A stretch of 64,000 nucleotides of DNA, from the NCBI RefSeq assembly GCF_029433095.1, contig NZ_JARNTX010000001.1, positions 2,294,001-2,358,000 on the forward strand, given 5' to 3'. Shown piece by piece: positions 1 to 9,099 of this stretch. The number at the start of each line of letters is the position of its first letter. The first letter of the stretch is position 1. Source of the stretch: Hymenobacter sp. YC55. Its GTDB lineage: Bacteria; Bacteroidota; Bacteroidia; Cytophagales; Hymenobacteraceae. The position numbers and the translations under genes were made by a program. The notes under the pieces were generated by a model. The model was given only the letters and a program-made list of their open reading frames with translations. It ran no database searches and was not told the origin of the DNA.

Positions 1-163
1 TTACAGTTACAAGATTCGCGTTGCTTGATTACATCCGCTTTAGATTAAAACATAGCTTGTAAATAGTCACTAAATTTTTCACAATGCAGGCAACTGTTGC
101 CTGCACACAGCCATCTACCCTCCCAAACGCTCTGCTTTTGTTCTGAACTCTACTCAACCAACT

Positions 164-748
164 GTGACTGATGCTGACCTCATTGCCGCCTGCTGCCAAG
201 GCAGTGGCCGCGCCCAGAAGCTGCTCTACGAGCGGTTTGCGGGTATGATGCTGGGGGTATGTCTGCGTTATCTGCGTCGCCGCGAAGATGCCGAGGAAGC
301 ATTGCTAAGCGGGTTTACCAAGATGTTTCGGGCCTTAAGCCAATATCGGCACGAGGGTAGCTTCGAGGGCTGGATTCGTCGTATTATGGTAAACGAGGCT
401 CTCGGGATGCTTCGCCGTAAAGAGCCTTTGCATATGGCCATCGACGACCTTACGTACGACGTACCCGCAACCGCCGCCGAAGCGGAAAGCCAGCTCAATG
501 CTGCCGACCTCATGGGCTTGCTGGCAGAATTGCCCGCCGGCTACCGTACTGTGTTCAACCTCTATGCCCTGGAAGGCTATACCCACCCCGAAATCGGCGA
601 GCTGCTCGGTATTTCGGAGGGCACCAGCAAGTCGCAGCTCAGCAAGGCGCGGGCTATGCTTCAGCGCCGCCTGATAGCCGCTAACCAAACGGCTACTCCT
701 TCTTCTAACGCTTCACCGAAAGAACTATATGCAACCGGAAGATATTGA
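164..748 (+). CDS. ECF-type RNA polymerase sigma factor
   Basis: A 194-residue sigma-70 family factor of the extracytoplasmic-function type. Region 2 covers about residues 20-90 (LLYERFAGMMLGVCLRYL, then the acidic EDAEEA helix and the GWIRRIMVNEAL segment); region 4 covers about 110-170, with the helix-turn-helix YTHPEIGELLGISEGTSKSQ. It has no region 1 or 3. The start is GTG at 164; the nearby ATG is out of frame. The last 20 bases overlap the next gene, whose short extracellular-looking, single-membrane-span layout fits an anti-sigma factor, so the pair is probably co-translated. The inducing signal cannot be read from the sequence. Confidence 0.93.
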   Translation: MTDADLIAACCQGSGRAQKLLYERFAGMMLGVCLRYLRRREDAEEALLSGFTKMFRALSQYRHEGSFEGWIRRIMVNEALGMLRRKEPLHMAIDDLTYDVPATAAEAESQLNAADLMGLLAELPAGYRTVFNLYALEGYTHPEIGELLGISEGTSKSQLSKARAMLQRRLIAANQTATPSSNASPKELYATGRY

Positions 749-1589
749 TAAGCTGTTCCGGGACCGGCTTGAAGGGCACGCTCCCGTCCCGCCGGCCTAC
801 CTCTGGGACCAACTCGAAGAAGAGTTGCAGCCCACCAAGAAGCGCCCCGTTCTGTGGTTATGGGCTGCGGCCGCCGCTGTATTGCTTTGCTTTGTGAGTG
901 GCCTGTTATGGCTGCAGCTTACTCCCACAGCGGGAGTGGGCTCCGCTCCGCTGGCTACTAATACCAAGCCAACGCGCTCCGCCAATCAAGAACTACAGCC
1001 TGCTGCGCAACCCGAAAAAAAATCAGCGGAAGCTGTTGTATCTCGGGCAACCCCCTCCCCGGCTCTTGCATCTACCCTCCCGAAAGCGACCGCTGCTGCA
1101 GCCCCGACCGCTCCGCTTCGCCAGCCTGAGGGTGCGCGCCCCGAAGCTCGGCAGCAACTCACCGCTTCAACTTCTCGCCCTGCCCGCAGCACTAAAACCC
1201 TTCGTCCTGCTCCAATTCCTGAAATCGTGAAACCACAACCGGCCCCTGAAGCTATAGCTGCTACCACTTCAAAGACGCAACCGGAGCGCTCTTTGCCTTC
1301 AGTGGAAACGTTGGTGCCAGCTCAGACTCCAACGGCTGTGGCTTTAGCAGCCACCCCGTCGGCTCCTACCGGACCCATCGAGGTGGAAGTACACCGCAGC
1401 AACGATGCGGTAGCCACTGCAGATGCAGCTGGTAATTCGCGCCGCAGCCTAGGTGGTATTCTGCTTCGCCAAGCCCGTAATGCTGTTAAGGGCGAACGAG
1501 TTAGCCTAGCTGAAACCGGCCTGCCCGAAACCGTGACGGTACAAGCCCGCGTGGGCAACCGCACACTTACCAAAGTGATTCAACTCTAA
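729..1589 (+). CDS. Anti-sigma-factor-like single-span membrane protein
   Basis: A 286-residue protein with a cytoplasmic N-terminal segment (MQPEDIDKLFRDRLEGHAP, then PPAYLWDQLEEEL), one membrane helix at about residues 40-62, and a long Ala/Pro/Thr-rich periplasmic tail up to about residue 215. A short better-ordered segment ends the protein. The N-terminal layout, with a Trp-containing helix just before the membrane span, is common in Bacteroidetes proteins encoded directly behind ECF sigma factors. The start ATG at 729 overlaps the sigma gene by 20 bases. Anti-sigma function is inferred from position and layout only; no zinc-binding HxxxCxxC motif is present. Confidence 0.75.
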   Translation: MQPEDIDKLFRDRLEGHAPVPPAYLWDQLEEELQPTKKRPVLWLWAAAAAVLLCFVSGLLWLQLTPTAGVGSAPLATNTKPTRSANQELQPAAQPEKKSAEAVVSRATPSPALASTLPKATAAAAPTAPLRQPEGARPEARQQLTASTSRPARSTKTLRPAPIPEIVKPQPAPEAIAATTSKTQPERSLPSVETLVPAQTPTAVALAATPSAPTGPIEVEVHRSNDAVATADAAGNSRRSLGGILLRQARNAVKGERVSLAETGLPETVTVQARVGNRTLTKVIQL

Positions 1590-1601
1590 TTATCCCTTGT
1601 C

Positions 1602-2747
1602 ATGAAACGCCTCTCCGCTCTGCTGGCTGCCTTCGTGCTGCTAGCCCTGGCCTCGCCTTGCTTTGCCCGTACTACCTTCCCTGCCCACCTCGACGACACC
1701 ATTGTGGTGAAACTGCCGAACCAAGCGACCATGACGCTGTTCGTGAAAAACAAACAGCAACTACGGGAACTGCGAGCCTACAAACTCGACTCTTTAATGC
1801 TGCTGCTGGACACCTATATCAGTCAGGCGGAAGCTGCTGGTAAAAACTCGAAATCCGAGCAGGTAACCATGGAGTTCTACCCAGCCAAAGACCGCCCCGG
1901 CAAACAAGTACCTGAGCAAATCCGCATCACGATGCGCAACGACGCAAGCACCCGTAGTAACGGCGACAAGGTGGAAGTAAACATGGGCCGTGTATTCGGG
2001 GTGAAGGTGGAAGAAAATGCGGATGGCAAAGGCGGCGACCGTGTGGATATCCACCTAGGCAGCACCGCCAAAGATGATTCCGTTGCCGCCGCCAAGCGCA
2101 AAGCCAAGAAGGAAGCTTATAAAAACCGCGCCGTGCACAACAACTTCACTATTGACCTGGGCTTGAACACGCTGGTTGGAGCAAAGGCGCCACAAAATCA
2201 GCTCGAGCCTGACCTGAAGCCCATCGGCTCTCGCTACCTCAGTCTCAATTGGCACTATGACATCCGCGTTGGAAAGCCAGGTTCGCCTTTTCACCTGCTA
2301 ACTGGACCTGAGCTGGCGTTCAACAACTACATGCTCGATGATAACTCCCGGTTTATCAATACCAACGGCGTTACGACGCTAGTTTCAGAAACTGATTTGA
2401 GCTTAGATAAGAGCAAGCTAGCGGTTACTATGCTCAACCTGCCACTGATGGCAACGCTTCAGTTCAAGGGCAACAACGACAAAGACGGTTTCCGCATTGG
2501 AGCGGGCGGATTTATTGGCTACCGGTTGGGCTCACACACCAAAATCAAGTACAGCGAGGACGGCCGCACCCGCAAAGACAAAGACCGGGGCAGCTACAAC
2601 CTCACCGACTTCCAATATGGCGTGCAAGGCCTGATTGGGATTCGTAGTCTGGAACTGTTCGGCAAATACAACTTGAACGACCTGTTCAAGAACGACCTCG
2701 GCATTCAAGCCCAAGCGCTAAGCTTCGGTATCACGCTGCTGCACTAG
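1602..2747 (+). CDS. Outer-membrane beta-barrel-like protein, hypothetical
   Basis: A 381-residue exported protein with a clear signal peptide (MKRLSALLAAFVLLALASPCFA). The middle, about residues 30-190, is charged and Lys-rich. The C-terminal half (about 175-381) has alternating aromatic and polar strands typical of small Bacteroidetes outer-membrane barrels (for example SRYLSLNWHYDIRVG, GGFIGYRLGSHTKIKY, and a terminal strand ALSFGITLLH). It follows the anti-sigma-like gene by 12 bases, so it is likely in the same operon and may be either the sensor or a target of the sigma factor. No named family was recognised. Confidence 0.75.
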   Translation: MKRLSALLAAFVLLALASPCFARTTFPAHLDDTIVVKLPNQATMTLFVKNKQQLRELRAYKLDSLMLLLDTYISQAEAAGKNSKSEQVTMEFYPAKDRPGKQVPEQIRITMRNDASTRSNGDKVEVNMGRVFGVKVEENADGKGGDRVDIHLGSTAKDDSVAAAKRKAKKEAYKNRAVHNNFTIDLGLNTLVGAKAPQNQLEPDLKPIGSRYLSLNWHYDIRVGKPGSPFHLLTGPELAFNNYMLDDNSRFINTNGVTTLVSETDLSLDKSKLAVTMLNLPLMATLQFKGNNDKDGFRIGAGGFIGYRLGSHTKIKYSEDGRTRKDKDRGSYNLTDFQYGVQGLIGIRSLELFGKYNLNDLFKNDLGIQAQALSFGITLLH

Positions 2748-2813
2748 AGATAACCCAATGAGGTAAGTAGCGCGAAGTAGCGTTTCCCTTCGAACAGTCA
2801 CTCTCTTACCAAA

Positions 2814-2849
2814 CAAGCCCTTGACGCTCACACAGTCGTCAAGGGCTTG
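2814..2849. terminator. Bidirectional hairpin terminator
   Basis: A 13-bp perfect stem (CAAGCCCTTGACG at 2814-2826 with its complement at 2837-2849) around a 10-base loop, followed by a T-rich stretch. It lies between the convergent outer-membrane protein gene ending at 2747 and the methyltransferase gene ending at 2922, and could serve both. Confidence 0.8.
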
Positions 2850-2921
2850 CTTCGTTTTAGGGCTTAGAAGGAGAATTCTACTTCGCATGGAAAGCAATGT
2901 TGACTACCTCGTTTAGTTGCT

Positions 2922-3671
2922 TCACCCAAGCTCATTTCGGTAAAAATTATCCAGCAGAATGGCCGCCGAAATAGCCACGTTTAGGCTTTCGGCCTGGCCT
3001 CGGCCAGGGATGTGCAGACGTTGCGTGAGGCGCGCTTCCACTTCCGGCGTAAGCCCGTGCGATTCGCTGCCCATTACGAGTACGCCGGTTGGTTTGAGCG
3101 TGAGCTGGTGCACATTATCTCCGTGTAAATCGGCTCCGAATACGGGCAGCTCAGTTGGTAACGTGGCGAGCCAAGTGGGCAAGTCGCGCTGCCAGACGGG
3201 CACGCGGGTGAAGGAGCCCATGGTGGCCGCCACAGTTTTGGGCGCCCAGGGGTCGGCGCAGGTTTCACTAAGCACTACGCCTGCTAAGCCGTACCAGTCG
3301 GCGAGGCGAATGAGCGTGCCTAAGTTGCCGGGGTCGCGCACTTGGTCGAGGGCGAGGAGCAGTCCGGAGGTAGCAGGCTGCAAGGGCGGCTCTTCGGGCA
3401 GCCGGGCAATGGCAATAGCCGTATTATTGGTGGCGAGGGTGCCCAGGCCCGTCAATTCCTGTTCGGTGAGTAACTCAACGGGAATATTGGGTAATGCGCC
3501 AGGTAATTTTGGCTTAAATTCTGCCGTTACCAGCACACGTTCCGTTTGAAGTCCGGACCTTAGCAGTTCCAGCACACTCTTGCCCCCTTCTACCAAGAAG
3601 GCGCCGTGCCGGAGCCGGTACTTTTTCAGGTGCAGCGCGTGTACGTATTTTGCTACTGCTTTTGAGACCAT
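2922..3671 (-). CDS. TrmH/SpoU-family RNA 2'-O-methyltransferase
   Basis: About 249 residues from ATG at 3671; an upstream TTG at 3695 would add eight residues but the ATG reads directly into the conserved MVSKAVAKYVHALHLKKYR start. The N-terminal part (about 1-95) is the L30e-like substrate-binding domain (RHGAFLVEGGKSVLELL). The SPOUT knot domain follows, with the three family motifs: NLGTLIRLADW, LVMGSESHGL and IPGRGQAESLNVAISAAILL. It would use S-adenosylmethionine to methylate a ribose in rRNA or tRNA; the exact target cannot be told. It is divergent from tamL, with only 35 bases between the two start codons. Confidence 0.92.
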   Translation of the reverse strand: MVSKAVAKYVHALHLKKYRLRHGAFLVEGGKSVLELLRSGLQTERVLVTAEFKPKLPGALPNIPVELLTEQELTGLGTLATNNTAIAIARLPEEPPLQPATSGLLLALDQVRDPGNLGTLIRLADWYGLAGVVLSETCADPWAPKTVAATMGSFTRVPVWQRDLPTWLATLPTELPVFGADLHGDNVHQLTLKPTGVLVMGSESHGLTPEVEARLTQRLHIPGRGQAESLNVAISAAILLDNFYRNELG

Positions 3672-3706
3672 ACGCTTCACTAAACAGACGCCCAATCGGG
3701 CCTCGG

Positions 3707-6220
3707 ATGATAGATAAGAAAAGTGGCCCAGCTCGGCCTATATGCCTAACGCTCCTGCTGTTCGCCTTGCTAGCCGTGGGCTGTTCGCCTCTACGCCTGC
3801 TAGGACCCAACCAGTTGTTGCTTAGCCATATCGAGCTAGAAGGCGTAAAGCAAGCCGATACCGAGCGCTTGCAGGCTTTGTACCGGCAGAAGCCTAACAG
3901 CCGCTTTCCACTGCCAAAACTAGCAATCTATCAGCTAGGTCACAGCTTCTATAATTCTGGCCGTATAGAACGCAAGCTCGATTCGACGCGGGCCGAGTAC
4001 AGCCGCCGCATCCTGGCGGCCCGGCCCGACTCTGCAAAGGTAGGTAGGCTTCTTACCCGCCGCGAGCGACAAACGCGCCGCTTGCAGCTAGTGCTAGATA
4101 AAGGCAACGCCATTATGCGCTTGGGCGAGCCACCCGTAGTCTACGATACGGCGCTTACCCGCCAGACCGCTGGGCAGTTGGCTACGTTTCTGAGGTCGAA
4201 AGGCTTTTTCCGCAGCCGGGTTAGCTATTCCGACACCCTCGCCGACCGGCGCTTTTCACTAGGTCGCCTCTTTGGCGGCCCCGACAGCCTGCACCGCCGC
4301 CGCGTGGTGGTAACCTACCGCATCACCGAAAACGCCCCTTTCCGCTACTCTCAGCTTGATTACGACATTGCTGATTCGGTGGTGGCCCAGCGGGTGCTGG
4401 CTTCACAGTCTGCCTCGTTGCTGCACGTGGGAGAGCAATACGATGAAGAACTGATTGGGCAAGAGCGCGCCCGGATTGAAACGCTTCTCAAAAACGAGGG
4501 CTACTTCGATTTCCGTCAGCAATACATCACCCTGGAAGCCGATACCAGCTTTGCCCCTACTACCGTCCGCCTGCGCACTATAGTAGCCAGTCCTGGGCCA
4601 GGTTTACTGCACCCGCGCTACACCATTCGGCGGGTGCGTTTCGTCACGGATGCGGGCACAATCCGTTTCGGACAGAAGCGCGACACGCTGATACAGGACT
4701 CGACTTTGTTTCTGGCTTTCAAGCATCAAATCAGCCCCCGCCTGCTCAATCGTAAAGTGGCCATTGACGCGGGCGACTACTACAGCCTCACGGCTACGCA
4801 GACCACTCAGCGTCAACTGAGCCAGCTCGACGTGTTCCGCTTTGCCAACGTAAACTACCAGAAAGTGCGCCCGGTTACGCTGGAAGACAGTCTGCACCGC
4901 CAGCTTGATGCCAACATTGCCGCCTCACCCGCTAAACGCTACCAAGAAACCGTTGAATTTGGCGGGACTTACGTGGCGGGGCTGCCAGGGCCGTTCGGCA
5001 ACTTGCGCATCAAAGCTCGTAATCCGTTTGGGGGTGCCGAAGTACTGGAACTAGGGTTGCGGGCAGGCTTAGAAGGGCAATACAACCGAGCTAGCAATTC
5101 TGACAACAACCTGGATCCTATTCTCACTACGCAACTTGGTGTTAACGTAAACCTTATTCTGCCGCAATTTTTAGTGCTGTGGCGCACTAATCGTTTTCTA
5201 ACGAAATATAATCCTCGTACCCGCTTCAATGTTGGTTACAATTATGTGTACCGCCCCGAGTATACACGCACTAATCTTGAAGGCACTTTCGATTATATCT
5301 GGCAACGAAATCCGTACCATCAATACGTCTTCACCCCTGTCGATCTAAGTCTTGTGAGCGTACCTAAAAGGCAACAGTCTTTTATAGATGCTCTCAGAAA
5401 GCAATTTCCTGACAACCCATCTATACTGGTTGCCTTCAGAAGTCAATTTATCCCTAGCTTATCTTTTACCTCACTCTATAATTCCAACGACTTCAATGAA
5501 ACGAAAAATGCCATCTATTTTCGCTGGTTTGTAGAAGTAGGTGGCATCACGCGGCCTCTATATCAGAACGTCTTTGATAAGCCTAATAAACCCGATTCAA
5601 CAGAAATTCAAGTCTTTGACTTTTATAAGCTGAACGCGGATTTTCGGCGCTATTACAAGCTTGGGGCACGATCATTCTTTGTATATCGTCTTAATGGCGG
5701 CGTTATCCAGCCATTACGCAAGAGCAAAGACACTGATGCTAGTGCCATTCCTTACGATAAATACTTCTTTGCGGGAGGCAGTAATAGTGTGCGAGCATGG
5801 GGTCCGCGTCGGCTTGGTACTGGCTCGGCTCCCGTCTTTAATACTGTTGCCGGTGAGCAAGTACGCAACTACAATATTGAACAACCTGGCGAGCTATTGC
5901 TGGAAGGAAATATAGAATACCGCTTTCCCTTGTTCAGCTTCATAAACGGGGCGCTGTTCACGGACTTTGGTAATGTGTGGACGCTGCAACGAGTAGGGCA
6001 ACCCGAAGCCCGATTTGATGTAAACCGTTTCTACCGCGAATTTGCGGTAGGCTCAGGATTCGGCCTTCGCTTCGACTTCACATTTCTGATTCTGCGCCTA
6101 GATATAGCGACGAAGGTGTACGATCCTGCCGCGCCTGGCAGTAAATGGGCTATTCGCAACATCGAATCCTTCAACCGCAATCAAACAGCGTTGAACCTCG
6201 GTATCGGGTATCCCTTCTAA
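3707..6220 (+). CDS. tamL: TamL-like BamA/TamA-family outer-membrane lipoprotein
   Basis: An 837-residue surface-antigen (Omp85) family protein. I chose ATG at 3707 because it places a lipoprotein signal at the N terminus (LLLFALLAVGCSPL, lipidated Cys near residue 26). POTRA-like repeats fill about residues 30-420, and a 16-strand barrel follows, ending in the outer-membrane signature GIGYPF with terminal Phe. The lid-loop motif, usually VRGF/Y, reads SVRAWGPRRLG, with Ala in place of Gly. The lipid anchor distinguishes the Bacteroidetes TamL type from classical TamA. Its expected partner TamB is not in the window. The role is insertion of proteins or lipids into the outer membrane. Confidence 0.9.
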   Translation: MIDKKSGPARPICLTLLLFALLAVGCSPLRLLGPNQLLLSHIELEGVKQADTERLQALYRQKPNSRFPLPKLAIYQLGHSFYNSGRIERKLDSTRAEYSRRILAARPDSAKVGRLLTRRERQTRRLQLVLDKGNAIMRLGEPPVVYDTALTRQTAGQLATFLRSKGFFRSRVSYSDTLADRRFSLGRLFGGPDSLHRRRVVVTYRITENAPFRYSQLDYDIADSVVAQRVLASQSASLLHVGEQYDEELIGQERARIETLLKNEGYFDFRQQYITLEADTSFAPTTVRLRTIVASPGPGLLHPRYTIRRVRFVTDAGTIRFGQKRDTLIQDSTLFLAFKHQISPRLLNRKVAIDAGDYYSLTATQTTQRQLSQLDVFRFANVNYQKVRPVTLEDSLHRQLDANIAASPAKRYQETVEFGGTYVAGLPGPFGNLRIKARNPFGGAEVLELGLRAGLEGQYNRASNSDNNLDPILTTQLGVNVNLILPQFLVLWRTNRFLTKYNPRTRFNVGYNYVYRPEYTRTNLEGTFDYIWQRNPYHQYVFTPVDLSLVSVPKRQQSFIDALRKQFPDNPSILVAFRSQFIPSLSFTSLYNSNDFNETKNAIYFRWFVEVGGITRPLYQNVFDKPNKPDSTEIQVFDFYKLNADFRRYYKLGARSFFVYRLNGGVIQPLRKSKDTDASAIPYDKYFFAGGSNSVRAWGPRRLGTGSAPVFNTVAGEQVRNYNIEQPGELLLEGNIEYRFPLFSFINGALFTDFGNVWTLQRVGQPEARFDVNRFYREFAVGSGFGLRFDFTFLILRLDIATKVYDPAAPGSKWAIRNIESFNRNQTALNLGIGYPF

Positions 6221-6234
6221 CGGCAAGGTATGCT

Positions 6235-6291
6235 TTACTAAAATGGGCCCTTTGACGTTCTAACTACACGTCAAAGGGCCCATTTTAGTAA
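6235..6291. terminator. Long bidirectional hairpin terminator
   Basis: A 24-bp perfect inverted repeat (6235-6258 with 6268-6291) with a 9-base loop between convergent tamL and the dehydrogenase gene. The outer arms are A/T-rich, so each strand has a T-run after the G/C core. Confidence 0.9.
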
Positions 6292-6307
6292 ACCAACATT
6301 TCATTGT

Positions 6308-8404
6308 TTACCAGCCTAACAGCTCTGTTAAGGCTGTTGCCACCTTGTCAGAATTGGGAAGCATCTGGCGTTCTAGATCTACGTTGAGTGCGATGGCGGG
6401 CAGATTGGCCGCGCCGAGCGTGAAAACTGGGGCGTCGAGTTGTTGGAAGCAGGTGCGTTGAATGCGGCCAGCCAAGCTTTCGGCGAAGGAATTGAGTAGT
6501 GGCTCCTCCGTGAGAACCAATGCCTTCCCGTGGCGACGAACGGCGGCTTCTACTGCCTCGTAGTCGAGGGGATTTAGGGTGCGCAAATCCAGGATTTCCA
6601 CCTGCCCAGGGAATTGGCGGCTGGCGGTTTTCGCCCAATATACACCCATGCCATAGGTGATAACCACGCACGTTTCGCCCCTCTGCAGCTTCTGTGGGTC
6701 GGCAGCCTGGGCTACAGAGGCTTTCCCAAGCGGAATAACATAGCCCGCGGCCGGCTCCACGGTTTTCGCGTCTTCAGTACCCGGTACCTTGCTCCAGTAC
6801 AAGCCTTTGTGCTCCAGCATCACCACCGGGTTTGGGTCGAGGAATGCGGCGCGCATCAAGCCTTTCATGTCGGCGGCGTTGCTAGGATATACTACTTTGA
6901 TACCGCGGATGGTAAGCAGGGTGCTTTCGATAGAGCCCGAGTGGTAGGGTCCGCCACCACCATAGGCCCCGATGGGCACCCGAATTAAGCTTTGCACCGG
7001 AAACTGCCCGTTGGATAGGTAGCACGACTTGCTTAGTTCTTCTACCAACTGGTTGAGACCCGGCCAGATATAATCAGCAAACTGAATTTCAACGATGGCC
7101 TTGGCTCCTACCGCACTCATGCCGGCAGTACTGCCCACGATGTAAGCTTCCTGGATAGGTGTATTAAACACGCGGGCATCGCCGTATTTCTTGGCCAGCA
7201 ACGCCGCTTCCCGAAACACACCCCCTAGCTCACCACCCACATCCTGGCCGTAGAACAAGGCCTCGGGAAACTCGCGCAGAATGTCGTCGATGGTGTGCAG
7301 TGCAGCATCAACCATTAGGGCTTTTTCGGCGCCGGTGGGGCTACGTTCTCCGGCTTCCTCGGTCACAGCGGGCGGCGCAAACTCGTGGTTGGCAAAGGTG
7401 GCGGGGTCAGGCGCAGGTGCGGCTAAGGCACGCTGGTAATCGGCTGCCACGGTGGTACGAGCTTCGGTGGCTAGCTGCGCCAGAGCCGTTTCAGTGAAGC
7501 CAAGCGTCAGTAAGTGCTGGTGCAGCCGCGGCAACGGGTCGAGTAGGTTATGCTCGGCTAGGTTGTCGCCGCGGTACCACTCGCGCCGCACCCCGCTGGT
7601 GTGGTGGCCCAAGAGCGGGCATTTGGCATGTACCAATACCGGGCCGCGCCGGGCCCGCGCATACTCAAAAGCTGCAGCTAAACCGGCGTAGCTAGCCTGA
7701 AAATCGGCGCCGTCGACCTGCAACCGGTGCAAGCCTTTAAAGCCCGCCGCAAACTCGTAGGCATCCATGGTGCGCATTTCGCGGCTCGTAGCCGAAATAC
7801 CCCACTCGTTGTCTTGCACCAAGTAGATGATGGGCAACTGGTGCAGCACGGCCATTTGCAGCGCTTCGCTCACCTCGCCTTCCGTCATGGCGCCATCCCC
7901 AATCGAGCAAAGGACCACGCTGGAGCTCTGATTTGCGGCTTCCGCATTGTTTTCTAAGTACTTGATGCCATGTGCCATGCCGGTAGCAGGAATGGCCTGC
8001 ATGCCGGTAGCCGAGCTTTGGTGCGGAATGGTAGGAAATCCGGTCCGCCGCAACGAAGGGTGGCTGTAATAGGTCCGTCCGCCGCTGAAGGGGTCGTCGC
8101 GCTTGGCCATGAGCTGCAACATCAGCTCGTATGGTTGCAAGCCAAGGCCAATCAAAAATGCATCGTCGCGGTAATACGGAGCGGCGTAATCGACGGGGCG
8201 AAGGTGAAAAGCAGCTGCCAGTTGCACGGCTTCGTGGCCACGGGCAGTGGCGTGTACATATTTGGCCGTTACGGCTTTGTTTTCTTCGAACAGCCGAGCC
8301 ATTTCGGCAGCTGTGTGCATCAAACGGTAAGCACGCTGCCAGGTGGCGCGGTCGGGTTGGGTGGTAAAGGCGGGTTCCAGGGGTGGGGCAGATTCGGTGT
8401 ACAT
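6308..8404 (-). CDS. Fused alpha/beta 2-oxo acid dehydrogenase E1 component
   Basis: A 698-residue fusion of E1 alpha and beta subunits, from ATG at 8404 (MYTESAPPLEP); a longer reading to 8485 adds a sequence that does not look coding. The alpha half (about 1-340) carries the thiamine-diphosphate motif GDGAMTEGEV...QDN and the HHTSG segment. The beta half (about 370-698) carries FYGQDVGGELGG, FNTPIQEAYIVGSTAGMS and the C-terminal transketolase domain (LDLRTLNPLD). Such fused E1 proteins in Bacteroidetes usually act on branched-chain 2-oxo acids, or on pyruvate, with separate E2 and E3 proteins. The substrate is not fixed by what I can see. Confidence 0.93.
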   Translation of the reverse strand: MYTESAPPLEPAFTTQPDRATWQRAYRLMHTAAEMARLFEENKAVTAKYVHATARGHEAVQLAAAFHLRPVDYAAPYYRDDAFLIGLGLQPYELMLQLMAKRDDPFSGGRTYYSHPSLRRTGFPTIPHQSSATGMQAIPATGMAHGIKYLENNAEAANQSSSVVLCSIGDGAMTEGEVSEALQMAVLHQLPIIYLVQDNEWGISATSREMRTMDAYEFAAGFKGLHRLQVDGADFQASYAGLAAAFEYARARRGPVLVHAKCPLLGHHTSGVRREWYRGDNLAEHNLLDPLPRLHQHLLTLGFTETALAQLATEARTTVAADYQRALAAPAPDPATFANHEFAPPAVTEEAGERSPTGAEKALMVDAALHTIDDILREFPEALFYGQDVGGELGGVFREAALLAKKYGDARVFNTPIQEAYIVGSTAGMSAVGAKAIVEIQFADYIWPGLNQLVEELSKSCYLSNGQFPVQSLIRVPIGAYGGGGPYHSGSIESTLLTIRGIKVVYPSNAADMKGLMRAAFLDPNPVVMLEHKGLYWSKVPGTEDAKTVEPAAGYVIPLGKASVAQAADPQKLQRGETCVVITYGMGVYWAKTASRQFPGQVEILDLRTLNPLDYEAVEAAVRRHGKALVLTEEPLLNSFAESLAGRIQRTCFQQLDAPVFTLGAANLPAIALNVDLERQMLPNSDKVATALTELLGW

Positions 8405-8566
8405 GCAAAAGAATGGGTGGGGAAGCGAAATTACAGGTTCGTGGGAGACTTCGCAGAGTTGCGCGGCATCCGACCCAGGCGGCAAGTTGTTCTATTGTCT
8501 CCTACCGTTTAACAGCGTACGCTAGTACTCCGTTATTCATTGTAGTTACTCTCCTACCTTCGTGCT

Positions 8567-9091
8567 ATGCTTGAGGAACTTCAGATAAAGCGCGCCTCTA
8601 CCGCCGATGTTCTGGCGCTGGAGGCGTTGGTAAATAGCGCCTATCGAGGCGAACAATCGATGCAAGGCTGGACCACCGAAGCGCACCTGCTCGGTGGCCA
8701 GCGTACCGACGCAGCCGCCCTACTCGACCTGCTAGCACCCAGCGAGGCGACCATGCTCCTGTGCATTACCCCCGACGGGCAGCTTTGCGGAAGTGTCTAC
8801 CTGCAGCTGCAAGGCGAAACGCTGTACATGGGCATGCTTTCTGTGGCCCCCAACCGGCAGGCGCAGGGCATAGGCAAACGGCTGCTTGAAGCGGCCGAAA
8901 CCCACGCCCGCCAGCACGCTTGTTTGCGCATGCGCATTACCGTCATTTCGGTACGAACCGAGCTGATTGCCTGGTATGAGCGGCACGGCTACCGCCAAAC
9001 CGGCGGAACCGAGCCCTTCCCCACCGATATACGCTTCGGTATACCGCGCCAGCCGCTGGAGTTGTTGGTGATGGAAAAGGAGCTAGAGTAG
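8567..9091 (+). CDS. GNAT-family N-acetyltransferase
   Basis: A 174-residue protein with the GNAT core: the beta-4 strand LYMGMLSVAP followed by the acetyl-CoA loop NRQAQGIGKRLLEAAE (Q/RxxGxG/A), then ARQHACLRMRITV and the C-terminal WYERHGYRQTG motif. It would move an acetyl group from acetyl-CoA to an amine; the substrate is unknown. It is transcribed away from the E1 gene across a gap of about 160 bases. A TACCTTCG box lies only five bases before the ATG, so a very short leader is possible. Confidence 0.9.
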   Translation: MLEELQIKRASTADVLALEALVNSAYRGEQSMQGWTTEAHLLGGQRTDAAALLDLLAPSEATMLLCITPDGQLCGSVYLQLQGETLYMGMLSVAPNRQAQGIGKRLLEAAETHARQHACLRMRITVISVRTELIAWYERHGYRQTGGTEPFPTDIRFGIPRQPLELLVMEKELE

Positions 9092-9099
9092 AATTTCCG

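Noticed and set aside
1..163. Possible regulatory signal upstream of the sigma gene
   Set aside because: A/T-rich with likely promoter, but no -33/-7 pair could be placed with confidence.
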